Assembly (NCBI GenBank): GCA_023630215.1
Contig: JALPRQ010000001.1
Location: forward strand, 1,550,001-1,614,000
DNA length: 64,000 bases
Reading direction: 5' to 3'
Source of the DNA: Rhodobacteraceae bacterium NBU2976
Lineage (GTDB): Bacteria; Pseudomonadota; Alphaproteobacteria; Rhodobacterales; Rhodobacteraceae
A program made the translations under genes and the position numbers. Positions 24,464 to 32,994 of this stretch are shown here, one piece after another. The notes beneath the pieces were generated by a model. It saw only the letters and a program-made list of their open reading frames with translations, was not told where the DNA came from and did no database searches. How positions within the stretch are numbered: the stretch's first letter is position 1; the number at the start of each line of letters is the position of its first letter.

Positions 24464-24946
24464 ATGAGTATCAAGTCTTTTGTGCGTAATGAATCCGGCG
24501 CCGTTACCGTGGATTGGGTGGTACTGACAGCGGCCATCGTGGGTATTGCAATTGCAGTTCTGACTTTGATCGCAGGAGGCATAAATACGTCAGCCAATTC
24601 CACATCGTCAGAGTTGGACGAATCTCAGTTGGTCGCATCGTTAATTACCGGCGCGACCCCGACACTTGGACCGGCGGGCACTGTGCAAGAATATCTGGCT
24701 CGCAACAATGGCGATAAGGTCGCCGCGTATAATGACGTGTTGGCAAACGCGCCGGAAGGATTCGAAAATTTTTACTACTCGGTCGACAGTACAAACGATG
24801 CCCCGCTATACTTTAACGATGACAGCACGCTTGTATCGGTAAATGGTCAAATTAAAGATGCCTCTGCATATCCTGGTAGCGAAGAAGAAGCGACTAACTG
24901 GTATATTGTTGATTGGTATAACGACGTGAATGCTCAACAAGACTAG
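24464..24946 (+). CDS. Flp/type IVb pilin-like protein, copy 2
   Basis: A 160-residue paralogue of copy 1. Residues 1-45 (MSIKSFVRNESG, then the hydrophobic helix and GGINTSAN) are almost the same as in copy 1. The remaining 115 residues are strongly diverged, sharing only scattered short matches such as VASLI, GPA and APEG. AAGGAA precedes the ATG. An efficient terminator follows. The pattern suggests a fixed membrane anchor and assembly part with a fast-changing outer part. Confidence 0.75.
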   Translation: MSIKSFVRNESGAVTVDWVVLTAAIVGIAIAVLTLIAGGINTSANSTSSELDESQLVASLITGATPTLGPAGTVQEYLARNNGDKVAAYNDVLANAPEGFENFYYSVDSTNDAPLYFNDDSTLVSVNGQIKDASAYPGSEEEATNWYIVDWYNDVNAQQD

Positions 24947-24957
24947 AGTTTACACAC

Positions 24958-24980
24958 AAGGGCGCAAATTTTGCGCCCTT
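24958..24980. terminator. bidirectional terminator between pilin 2 and prfC
   Basis: AAGGGCGCAA and TTGCGCCCTT pair perfectly around a short A/T loop. It is followed by TTTT on the plus strand and CTTGTGTG on the minus strand. It lies between the convergent pilin 2 and prfC genes and can serve both, best on the plus strand. Confidence 0.8.
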
Positions 24981-24984
24981 TTCT

Positions 24985-26592
24985 TTATACCTGCATCTCC
25001 TTAGTCGCCGTCAGCTTCACATCCGGATAATCCCGTTCCACCCGATCAATGTCCCATTGAAGCCGCGTCAGATATACCGGATCGCCGTCATGATCTGCCG
25101 CCATATGCCCTTTGTTCGCGTTCACGAATTTCTCTACCGCGACCTTGTCCCCGGACACCCAACGTGCCGACGTGAATTGTGACGCCTCAAACCGCACCGG
25201 CAGGCCGTATTCCAACTCGATCCGGCTCGCCAGAACCTCGAACTGCAACGCCCCCACAACGCCGACAATCGCCCCTGATCCGATTATAGGTTTGAAAATC
25301 TTGGCGGCCCCTTCCTCGGCAAACTGCAACAGCGCCTTGTCCAGATGTTTCGCTTTCATCGGATCACCCGCGCGCACCGTTTGCAGCAATTCGGGCGCGA
25401 ATGACGGGATGCCGGTAAATTTGATATCCTCGCCTTCGGTCAGGCTATCACCAATCCGCAACTGCCCATGGTTCGGAATGCCGATGATGTCACCGGCCCA
25501 CGCGTCCTCGGTCAATTCGCGGTCGTTTGCCAGAAACATCACGGGGTTCGAAATCGCCATCGGCTTACCCGATCGCACATGCTTTAGCTTCATCCCGCGT
25601 TTGAAATGCCCGGAACAAAGCCGCACAAACGCCACGCGGTCGCGGTGTTTCGGGTCCATGTTGGCCTGAACCTTGAACACAAACCCGGCGACGTTTTTTT
25701 CATCGGGCGAGACTTGCCGCGGCTCGCCGGGGCGCACTTGCGGGGCGGGGCCGTAATCTGCAATCCCGTCCATCAGCTCCTGAACACCAAATGAATTGAT
25801 GGCGGACCCAAACCAAATTGGCGTCAGCGTCCCGTCCAGAAACGCTTGGCGCTCGAATGGGGGCAGCAATTCCCGGGCCATTTCAATATCTTCGCGCAGC
25901 TTTTTCAGCAAATCCGCGGGAACATGATCCGTAATTCTCGGATCGTCCAATCCGTCAATCTGCACGCTGCCGGCTTTTACATTCCGATCCGCGCGATCCA
26001 TAATCAGCAACCTGTCATTCAACAGATCATAGGACCCGATAAAATCGCGCCCCATGCCAATCGGCCACGACGCAGGCGTGACGTCAATCGCAAGGTTTTC
26101 CTGAATCTCATCAATGATATCAAAGACATCACGGCTCTCGCGGTCCATCTTGTTACAGAAGGTCACGATAGGCAGGTCGCGCAGTCGACAGACTTCGAAC
26201 AATTTCTGCGTCTGGCTTTCGACCCCCTTCGCCCCGTCAATCACCATTACTGCCGCATCCACGGCCGTCAGCGTGCGATAGGTATCCTCGGAAAAATCGC
26301 TGTGTCCCGGCGTGTCCACCAGATTGAACCAGAAATCCTTGAATTCGAACGACATAGCAGACGCAGATACCGAAATCCCGCGATCCTTTTCCATCTGCAT
26401 GAAGTCAGAACGGGACCGCCGCGCCTCGCCCTTGGCGCGCACCTGACCTGCCATCTGAATCGCCCCGCCATACAGCAGGAACTTCTCCGTCAGCGTGGTT
26501 TTCCCTGCATCCGGGTGCGAAATAATCGCAAATGTCCGTCGCCGCTGAATCTCGGCAGGCAGGTCGGGGTTATTTGAAGATCGGTCTAACAT
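24985..26592 (-). CDS. prfC: peptide chain release factor 3 (PrfC)
   Basis: Translational GTPase that recycles release factors 1 and 2 from the ribosome, 535 residues. G1 is SHPDAGKTT near residue 25, G3 is DTPGH, and G4 is FCNKMDRE; the rest follows RF3 rather than EF-G. It starts MLDRSSNN, with no strong ribosome binding site visible. Its 3' 230 bases are part of the tandem duplication. The intact gene is full length, so function should be kept. Confidence 0.95.
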   Translation of the reverse strand: MLDRSSNNPDLPAEIQRRRTFAIISHPDAGKTTLTEKFLLYGGAIQMAGQVRAKGEARRSRSDFMQMEKDRGISVSASAMSFEFKDFWFNLVDTPGHSDFSEDTYRTLTAVDAAVMVIDGAKGVESQTQKLFEVCRLRDLPIVTFCNKMDRESRDVFDIIDEIQENLAIDVTPASWPIGMGRDFIGSYDLLNDRLLIMDRADRNVKAGSVQIDGLDDPRITDHVPADLLKKLREDIEMARELLPPFERQAFLDGTLTPIWFGSAINSFGVQELMDGIADYGPAPQVRPGEPRQVSPDEKNVAGFVFKVQANMDPKHRDRVAFVRLCSGHFKRGMKLKHVRSGKPMAISNPVMFLANDRELTEDAWAGDIIGIPNHGQLRIGDSLTEGEDIKFTGIPSFAPELLQTVRAGDPMKAKHLDKALLQFAEEGAAKIFKPIIGSGAIVGVVGALQFEVLASRIELEYGLPVRFEASQFTSARWVSGDKVAVEKFVNANKGHMAADHDGDPVYLTRLQWDIDRVERDYPDVKLTATKEMQV

Positions 26593-26632
26593 GGCGGGCG
26601 ATATAATTCAGGCAAAGCGCAAAGGGAATGGC

Positions 26633-27571
26633 CTATGGGAAATATTGTTTGACATAGCGGCCTAGCGGTTCGGTGAAATCAAACTGTCGAACATCCTGAT
26701 ACCGGGCCAGCCGTTTCAACCTGTCAGGCGAAAACACAAATAGATCACGGAATATCCGGTGTTTCATCGCCTCGTCTCCGCGCTCAAATGCGCCAGACAA
26801 TTCAATCCGTCGACGATCGCGTGGTGTCGGGTTTACGATTTCAGCGTCGCGTCGTTGATTGCCCGGTCCGCGCAGGAACTTCCACACGCCTTTTCGCTGA
26901 TAATGCTCATAGTCAAACACAAACATATGCAGCAACGTGAACGCATCGCCGTATTTGCTTTTCTTGATCGGGATAGGCGCGTCCAACGCAATCCGGTGCG
27001 ACATCAGCTTCAATCCGGTTTGGCCCGCGCGTATGAACAGCTTGCCATTTGAATGCCCGCGCAATCCAAACATGAACTGATCAGGAAAGTCATAAATTTC
27101 CCCCAGCCAATCGGGATATCGCTCGGATGTTGGCATGCGATAAAAGTCCGATGCCCAATGCGTGTAACCGTCAGGTAACAACCGATCCGCGGCATAGATA
27201 CGTATGGCAGGATGATCACGTGGTATCTGGTCCAACAAGGTATCGACGGGGCCGCTCGGAAACAAAAATTCATCAACGTCAATATGTATCGCCCAGTCCG
27301 AGGTCACCTCGTGATAGGCTAGCGTGCTAAGCGCGTTATGACGATCCTGTCGTCCGACTTCGGCTTTGTCGGTGGGTTTGGGCCAGTACGAAGGGGGAAA
27401 GGCACGCGCATCGACCTGCGGCAGGTGCGAAAACATGTCAACAATCCCGGGGTCGGGATTGTCCAGCATCAGATGAATCTTCTCCGCCCCCAAGCCCAGA
27501 TGCCATGCGACAAAAGCCTTCAGATGTTCAGGCTCTTCATTTGCGAAACAGATAACCGACCAGCTTGCCAT
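26633..27571 (-). CDS. glycosyltransferase family 2-like protein (Glyco_tranf_2_4)
   Basis: A 312-residue protein with the N-terminal layout of Glyco_tranf_2_4 enzymes: ASWSVICFANEEPEHLKAFVAWHLGLGAEKIHL, a later HIDVDEFLFP metal-binding DxD region near residue 98, and HMFVFDYEHY further on. No membrane helix is seen. The ATG at 27571 has AAGGAG seven bases upstream and is preferred to an upstream GTG. It resembles the N-terminal part of the fusion protein in the suf operon but lacks the methyltransferase-like domain. The acceptor is unknown; cell-surface polysaccharide is a reasonable guess. Confidence 0.8.
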   Translation of the reverse strand: MASWSVICFANEEPEHLKAFVAWHLGLGAEKIHLMLDNPDPGIVDMFSHLPQVDARAFPPSYWPKPTDKAEVGRQDRHNALSTLAYHEVTSDWAIHIDVDEFLFPSGPVDTLLDQIPRDHPAIRIYAADRLLPDGYTHWASDFYRMPTSERYPDWLGEIYDFPDQFMFGLRGHSNGKLFIRAGQTGLKLMSHRIALDAPIPIKKSKYGDAFTLLHMFVFDYEHYQRKGVWKFLRGPGNQRRDAEIVNPTPRDRRRIELSGAFERGDEAMKHRIFRDLFVFSPDRLKRLARYQDVRQFDFTEPLGRYVKQYFP

Positions 27572-27699
27572 GGGCACTCCTTCACTGCACCCATATCAGT
27601 GAATCTTCCGCCACTTCCAGCCCCATCGCACAATCGGGGCTTGAGACCCGCCGATCCTCACGATAGCCTGCACGGACAATCGAATAAGGAGTTTCAGAC

Positions 27700-28020
27700 A
27701 TGACGTTTACGTTGAAAAGTGCAAAATTTGGATCAGTTCTGGCGATGACCCTCGCGCTTTCAGCCTGCGAGGATGGCTCGACCTATTTCGAAACCGTCAA
27801 TCCGAACGCGACGGCGGCACAGGTGGCTTCGAACCGATGTGACGCCGGTGTTTTGCAGAACTTCATCGGACAGCCACAAAGTGCGGTTGAAAGCGCCAAT
27901 CTTGGCCGACCCGTCCGGTTCATTGCACCAGGAGAGTTTGTGACCGAAAGCAACGATCCGACACGGGCGAATTTCTTCTTGAACGGGGACGATGTTGTAA
28001 CCAACGTACGGTGTGGGTGA
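27700..28020 (+). CDS. lipoprotein with peptidase inhibitor I78-like domain
   Basis: A 106-residue protein with a lipoprotein signal peptide: hydrophobic start, lipobox LSAC and Cys23 as the lipidated residue. The mature part fits the I78 (elastase inhibitor) family: CDAGVLQNFIGQP, then VRFIAPGEFVT and a final NVRCG with the Cys pair that can form a disulfide. Such small inhibitors may block serine proteases in the periplasm or outside. AAGGAG precedes the ATG. The SDR gene starts four bases after its stop. Confidence 0.8.
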   Translation: MTFTLKSAKFGSVLAMTLALSACEDGSTYFETVNPNATAAQVASNRCDAGVLQNFIGQPQSAVESANLGRPVRFIAPGEFVTESNDPTRANFFLNGDDVVTNVRCG

Positions 28021-28024
28021 TTTA

Positions 28025-28804
28025 ATGGATCTGGGAATTCGCGGCAAAACCGCAATTGTCTGTGCAGCTTCCAAGGGATTGGGCCGTGGATGTGCCGAGG
28101 CCTTGGCAGAAGCGGGGGTTGATCTGGTGATTAACGCCCGCAACGCCCATGACTTGGAACGGGCAGCGGATGATATTTCCGCAAAATATAATGTCGGGGT
28201 AAATCCTGTCGCCGCCGATATCACCACCGAGGAGGGGAGGCGCCTTGTCCTCAACACCCTGCCGGATCCTGATATCCTGATCACCAATGCGGGCGGGCCT
28301 CCTCCGGGGATCTGGTCCGACTGGAAACGCGACGATTTTATCAAGGCGCTTGACGCCAACATGCTTTCGCCGATCGCCCTGATCAAGGCGGTCCTGCCCA
28401 GAATGATCGAAAAGAAATGGGGCCGGATCGTTAACATCACGTCGCAGTCGGTAAAAAGCCCGATACCGGTGTTGGGCCTGTCCAATTCCGCCCGTGCGGG
28501 ACTGACGGGTTATGTTGCTGGCACCAGTCGTCAGGTGGCAGAGTTCGGGGTCAATATCAACAACCTGTTGCCCGGCATTCACGGCACTGACCGCGCTGTG
28601 GCGTTGGACAAGGGTGTGGCGGATTCGCAAGGCATCTCGATGGACGACGCCTATAAACAGCGTATCGCAACCATTCCGGCACGCCGCTATGGCCACCCGG
28701 ATGAATTTGGCAAAATGTGCGCCTTTCTATGTTCAGAACACGCCGGCTTTATCGTCGGCCAAAACATCCTGCTGGATGGCGGACAGGTAAACACCACCCT
28801 ATGA
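28025..28804 (+). CDS. short-chain dehydrogenase/reductase-like protein with degenerate active site
   Basis: A 259-residue SDR-fold protein, similar in layout to FabG: nucleotide-binding AASKGLGRG near residue 15, TNAGGPPPG, and RIVNITSQSVKSP with the Ser. In the place of the usual YxxxK the sequence reads SNSARAG, so both the catalytic Tyr and Lys appear replaced. It may still bind nucleotide but act differently, or use other residues. The ATG at 28025 is used; its ribosome binding site is weak. It overlaps alkC by 4 bases. Confidence 0.75.
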   Translation: MDLGIRGKTAIVCAASKGLGRGCAEALAEAGVDLVINARNAHDLERAADDISAKYNVGVNPVAADITTEEGRRLVLNTLPDPDILITNAGGPPPGIWSDWKRDDFIKALDANMLSPIALIKAVLPRMIEKKWGRIVNITSQSVKSPIPVLGLSNSARAGLTGYVAGTSRQVAEFGVNINNLLPGIHGTDRAVALDKGVADSQGISMDDAYKQRIATIPARRYGHPDEFGKMCAFLCSEHAGFIVGQNILLDGGQVNTTL

Positions 28805-29919
28805 ATGACGGCTCGGCGACACGGGGGTTTTCGCTGAAGGATCAGCTATTTAACGCTGAAAAAGTCCGCTACCTTGGCGGGCTTTTCGGGTTCGGGACTG
28901 ATTTTGACGATGCCGTCATGGCACGCCTGACGGAACTGGAACTGAAACAGCGCATCACCTGGATTGCCAAGGTTTTGGGCGATTTCCTGCCAGACGATTA
29001 TCCCGAAGCTGTTGCGATCATCCGCGCAGCATTGCCGCCACCTTTGGACCCGACGTTAAGTGACAATGATTTTGGCGATTTCATTTTGGCGCCCCTGTCG
29101 GAATATGTTGTCCAAAATGGCATGGCGCGCGAACATCTAAATCTTTCGCTCAGCCTGCTGCGACGTCTGACCAAACGGTTCAGCGTTGAATATGCCATCC
29201 GGCATTTCCTGAATGACTACCCGGATGAAACCATGGCAACGCTGGCAAAATGGGCGCGGTTCAAGAACTACCATGTCCGCCGTCTGGTCAGCGAGGGGAC
29301 GCGCCCAAACCTGCCTTGGGGGGTGAAAATCAACCTCGACATCAGCGACCCGATCCTGTTTCTGGACCAGCTACATGCCGATACGACGCGGTTTGTTACC
29401 CGATCCGTCGCGAACCACATGAACGACATCGCCAAAAAGGACCCAGAGCTGGCGATCAAAACGCTGAAAAAATGGCGCAAGCAGGGGCGTCAAGACCCTA
29501 CAGAAATGGAATGGATTATCAGACACGCGCTGCGCTCATTGGTGAAACAAGGGCATCCCAAGGCGATGAAGCTCTTGGGGTTCAATACCGAACCGGCCCT
29601 TACGGTAACCAACCTGACCGTTCCGAAATCCGCCAAAATCGGCGAGGTCATGCCCTTCCGCTTTGATCTCCACGCTCTGGCGAACGAGGGGGCGCTGATC
29701 GACTATGTCATCGATTTCGTAAAGGCAAACGGGACCACTGCGCCAAAGGTTTTTAAACTGAAAACCTTGCAGCTAAGCGCCGGTGAAACCGTGTCCATCG
29801 ACAAAAAACACCGCTTTGTCAAAGGGGCCACCACTTTCACCCATTACCCCGGCGAACACCGTTTGACGATCCAGATCAACGGTAATGCGGTGGCGCATCG
29901 CAGCTTCACCCTGACATGA
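28801..29919 (+). CDS. DNA alkylation repair protein, AlkC-like
   Basis: A 372-residue protein of the AlkC/AlkD superfamily. The first 260 residues are helical HEAT-like repeats and include FKNYHVRRLVSEGTRPNLPWG, the conserved pocket of this family. The last 110 residues look like an Ig-like beta domain (ALTVTNLTVPKSAKIGEVMPF... to HRSFTLT), a feature that separates AlkC from AlkD. These glycosylases remove 3-methyl purines without base flipping. The ATG at 28801 overlaps the SDR stop, and a longer frame upstream would run inside that gene. Confidence 0.85.
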   Translation: MNDGSATRGFSLKDQLFNAEKVRYLGGLFGFGTDFDDAVMARLTELELKQRITWIAKVLGDFLPDDYPEAVAIIRAALPPPLDPTLSDNDFGDFILAPLSEYVVQNGMAREHLNLSLSLLRRLTKRFSVEYAIRHFLNDYPDETMATLAKWARFKNYHVRRLVSEGTRPNLPWGVKINLDISDPILFLDQLHADTTRFVTRSVANHMNDIAKKDPELAIKTLKKWRKQGRQDPTEMEWIIRHALRSLVKQGHPKAMKLLGFNTEPALTVTNLTVPKSAKIGEVMPFRFDLHALANEGALIDYVIDFVKANGTTAPKVFKLKTLQLSAGETVSIDKKHRFVKGATTFTHYPGEHRLTIQINGNAVAHRSFTLT

Positions 29920-30007
29920 CGCCACATCACGAAGCGGCGAGGGCGCGAAATACCGCTTCCCGATACCCACACCTTCGGCTACCACTTCGCGAAAACCCGA
30001 GGTCTCC

Positions 30008-31402
30008 ATGAGCTTTTTCGCAAGTCCCGAAGCCCTGATCGCGCTCGTCGCGTTTATCGCCATCGGTTCCGTATTGATCAGCCCACGGGCAATGACAGTC
30101 GACAGCTTTTTCGCCGGGCAGGACAATCGCGGACACGCGCCTAGCCTGCTGACATTGACCTTTTCACTGGTGACCACGTGGATATTCTCGCGCTCGCTTC
30201 TGACCGCCGCGATTTTGGGGTATTACTACGGCATCGCCGGGGCGCTGGCCTACACGGCTTATTACCTCAGCTTTCTGACCGGGATGGTGATCATCAGCCA
30301 CGTGCGCCGCAAGGGCGCGCGCAGTTTGCAGGACTGGCTTCGCGGGGAATATGGCCGCACCGGCACCATGACCTATAATTTCATCGTCGCCCTGCGCCTG
30401 ATGTCCGAAGTATTTGCAAACCTGCTGGTCGTGGGCCTGATTTTCACCGCTGCTTACGGGTCTGATCGGGCAGGGGACATTTCGATGATCGCGCTGGCGT
30501 TGGTGACACTGGGTTATTCCGCGTTCGGCGGCCTTCGCGCATCGCTGCGCACCGATGTTGCACAAATGATGCTGTTTTTGGTGGTGTTTGTCATCGCCGT
30601 CATCGCGATGATCTTCAACGGTTTTTCCGTCTCTGCCGCCTTTACCGCCCCGGGAATTTCCGGTGGCTATAACGGCTGGGTCCTGTTCGCCGTCGCGCTG
30701 TTGCAAATCCCATCCTATCCGGCCCATGACCCGGTGATGATGGACCGGGGATTTCTTGCGGACGAAACCACCACCAAACGAGCCTTCCTCCATGCATTCT
30801 GGATATCCGCTGCCTGTATATTGGGCTTCGGACTGTTTGGCGTGCAGGCAAGCTTGGTCGGGGCAGAACTGGTCGGTGGCGAGCTGATCGGCACCTGGCT
30901 TACCATGTTCGGCCCTTTCGTTTATTTCCTGATCATCGCCTCGCTGGTTATTTCAGCGATGAGCACGTTGGACAGCGCGCTTTCCTCCGCGGCCCGTCTG
31001 GCGATTGACGAAATGCAGTTTGGTGCCCGTACCATCGCCAATGGCCGTATCGCGATGATGGTGTTTATGATCGGCGGTCTAGCGTTCCTTCTGGTCGAGA
31101 CAGAGGACCTGTTTGCCGCCGTCGCCGTGTCGGGCACCGCATCCATGTTCCTCGCGCCTGTCCTGATCCTTGGCCTGATCTTTAATCAGCGCCTGCCGCT
31201 CTGGTCCTACCTGACGGCATTTGCCGCGGCGGTTGCTGGCGCGACTGCCTATTTTTATCAGTCGAGCGAACTGGTTCAAACCTTGTTTGGCCATGGCCAT
31301 AAATATGAACGGCTATTGTTCATCTGCCTTGCGGTTCTTGTCATTGGCTTTGCCGCCGGATTAATCGGTGTAGCCATGCGACGGAGGCTTGCCCGCGCCT
31401 GA
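30008..31402 (+). CDS. sodium:solute symporter family transporter
   Basis: A 464-residue membrane protein with about 13 hydrophobic helices, of the sodium:solute symporter (SSS) family. Seen are FTFSLVTTWIFSRS early, LGYSAFGGLRASLRTDVAQ in the middle and SALVISAMSTLDSALSSAARL-like residues (near residue 320), all usual in SSS transporters. The solute cannot be told. The next gene, a lone ABC ATPase, begins close to or overlapping the end. GAGGTCTCC lies before the ATG. Confidence 0.87.
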   Translation: MSFFASPEALIALVAFIAIGSVLISPRAMTVDSFFAGQDNRGHAPSLLTLTFSLVTTWIFSRSLLTAAILGYYYGIAGALAYTAYYLSFLTGMVIISHVRRKGARSLQDWLRGEYGRTGTMTYNFIVALRLMSEVFANLLVVGLIFTAAYGSDRAGDISMIALALVTLGYSAFGGLRASLRTDVAQMMLFLVVFVIAVIAMIFNGFSVSAAFTAPGISGGYNGWVLFAVALLQIPSYPAHDPVMMDRGFLADETTTKRAFLHAFWISAACILGFGLFGVQASLVGAELVGGELIGTWLTMFGPFVYFLIIASLVISAMSTLDSALSSAARLAIDEMQFGARTIANGRIAMMVFMIGGLAFLLVETEDLFAAVAVSGTASMFLAPVLILGLIFNQRLPLWSYLTAFAAAVAGATAYFYQSSELVQTLFGHGHKYERLLFICLAVLVIGFAAGLIGVAMRRRLARA

Positions 31403-31442
31403 CGCCTTTGATATTCCGAGTGAAATTATCGGAATAGGTCAC

Positions 31443-32510
31443 GTGAACGTAGCTCCCCCGAAACTTGAACTTGACCAGATCACCCGTCATTTTGGCGGCC
31501 AGACTGTTGTCGATGGCCTGTCGCTACAACTCTATGCGGGCGAGGTGACCTGCCTTCTTGGCCCCTCGGGCTGTGGGAAGTCTACGACGCTTAGGATTGC
31601 GGCAGGGGTGGATCGACAGGATAGTGGACAGGTTTTGTTTGACGGGCGGGTAATCTCTAACGACGATACCCATGTGCCTCCTGAAAAGCGCTCCATTGGG
31701 TTGATGTTCCAGGATTTTGCTCTATTCCCGCATCTGACCGTTGTGAAAAACGTGGCATTCGGAATTGGCGGAGATACCAAAGCGGCACTTGAAATGCTGG
31801 GCCGCGTTGGACTGGCACGATATGCCGACAAATACCCTCATCAACTGTCAGGTGGCGAACAGCAACGCGTGGCGCTCGCCCGGGCGCTGGCCCCAAAACC
31901 CGACGTGATGTTGATGGATGAACCCTTCAGCGGACTTGATAACCGACTACGCGACGGGATCCGTGACGAAACGCTGGAAATCCTCAAGGAAGAGGGGACC
32001 GCCGTCCTTCTCGTCACGCACGAACCCGAAGAAGCGATGCGAATGGCCGATCAGATTGCGCTGATGCGCGACGGACGGATCGTGCAAATTGGCGCGCCCT
32101 ATAATATCTATAACACACCCAAAGATCGCGATGCGGCGGCATTCTTCTCGGACATCAACGTGATCCGGGGAAGGGTGCAAAACGCCCAGACCGAAACCCC
32201 GTTCGGTCAGTTTCTGACGCCCGGCGTCCCCGAAGGCAGCGAGGTGGAAATCGTTATCCGTCCTCAACATCTTCGTATCGACTTTGATCGTGCGGTTGCG
32301 AACCCTACCGACAGCGATGGCATCCCCGCCCGCGGTCATGTCAGCCGGTCGCGGTTTCTGGGGTCGGAAAGCATTGTCGAACTCGTGATGGAATATGATG
32401 GTTCGCGCCTTACGACCACGGTGCCGGGGGTTTTCCTGCCCAAACCCGGGACGCCCTTGTTGTTGTCGATGCGCCGTGATCGGTGCTTTGTGTTCCCGGT
32501 CGCCGGGTAA
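31443..32510 (+). CDS. ABC transporter ATP-binding protein, iron/polyamine type, no partners nearby
   Basis: A 355-residue ATPase of the PotA/FbpC type. Walker A is GPSGCGKST, the signature is LSGGEQQRVALARAL, and Walker B gives DEPFSGLD. A C-terminal TOBE-like part (about residues 250-355) contains VIRPQHLRID and regulates such ATPases. No permease or binding protein gene is adjacent; the upstream gene is an SSS symporter. Start is uncertain: a GTG at 31443 with GGAATAGG before it is preferred, but a TTG at 31389 overlapping the symporter is possible. Fe3+, sulfate, spermidine or similar substrates are all open. Confidence 0.75.
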   Translation: MNVAPPKLELDQITRHFGGQTVVDGLSLQLYAGEVTCLLGPSGCGKSTTLRIAAGVDRQDSGQVLFDGRVISNDDTHVPPEKRSIGLMFQDFALFPHLTVVKNVAFGIGGDTKAALEMLGRVGLARYADKYPHQLSGGEQQRVALARALAPKPDVMLMDEPFSGLDNRLRDGIRDETLEILKEEGTAVLLVTHEPEEAMRMADQIALMRDGRIVQIGAPYNIYNTPKDRDAAAFFSDINVIRGRVQNAQTETPFGQFLTPGVPEGSEVEIVIRPQHLRIDFDRAVANPTDSDGIPARGHVSRSRFLGSESIVELVMEYDGSRLTTTVPGVFLPKPGTPLLLSMRRDRCFVFPVAG

Positions 32511-32519
32511 CCAGGCAAT

Positions 32520-32547
32520 TTGACCACGCGTGAAATATAAATAGACT
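32520..32547 (+). promoter_or_regulatory. possible promoter for tatABC
   Basis: TTGACC at 32520-32525 and TAGACT at 32542-32547 are 16 bases apart in a 265-base gap before tatA. A short hairpin (GGGGTTT/AAACCCC, 32696-32711) follows. Weak evidence; the rest of the gap shows nothing recognisable. Confidence 0.3.
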
Positions 32548-32775
32548 GCCCACACGACATATTGGCGGCGTTTATGAATATTCACACTATCGTTGTGCTT
32601 ACCCGCCTGTTTGGAACATACGTTCAAGCCCAGTCTTTCGGACAAGGCGTCTTGATCGAACTTTAGTGATCCCGAATCCGCCAATTTTGCATTTTGGGGT
32701 TTGAAAACCCCCGCGATAGCCAATATCTATTGCTCGGGATGATGAACCGGGTAACCGGTAGAATGGGAGTTTACA

Positions 32776-32991
32776 ATGTTAAACAATATTGGATTGCCGG
32801 GCCTGCTGTTGATAGCAGTTGTAGTGCTGGTTCTCTTTGGTCGTGGCAAAATCTCGTCGCTGATGGGCGAAGTGGGTAAGGGCATTACCTCGTTCAAACG
32901 TGGCGTTAACGAAGGCAAGGAAGAGCTGGAGAAAGCCGCTGCGGAAGAGGCGATGGACGTGACCCCGGCCGAAGAAAAAGACAAAGCCTAA
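32776..32991 (+). CDS. tatA: twin-arginine translocase subunit TatA
   Basis: Forms the pore of the Tat system that exports folded proteins, 71 residues. One N-terminal membrane helix ([16 protein letters not shown]) leads to FGRGK, an amphipathic helix and an acidic tail. GGGAG lies eight bases before the ATG. It starts a tight tatA-tatB-tatC operon with tatB three bases after its stop. Confidence 0.95.
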   Translation: MLNNIGLPGLLLIAVVVLVLFGRGKISSLMGEVGKGITSFKRGVNEGKEELEKAAAEEAMDVTPAEEKDKA

Positions 32992-32994
32992 TAC

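Larger units (their letters stand above)
24292..25220. repeat. tandem duplication, unit B (pilin 2 plus 3' end of intact prfC)
   Basis: Partner of unit A. The two units are offset by about 945 bases with small insertions and deletions. The leader up to the pilin ATG and the first 45 pilin codons are nearly identical; the later pilin codons barely align; the prfC segment aligns throughout with scattered changes. Confidence 0.85.

Noticed and set aside
27338-27703. Open plus-strand frame of 121 codons
   Set aside because: It is antisense to the glycosyltransferase for most of its length, and its composition is that of a shadow frame.
32696-32711. GGGGTTT/AAACCCC hairpin as a terminator
   Set aside because: No T-run on either strand and too far from the ABC ATPase stop; left as a minor structure.
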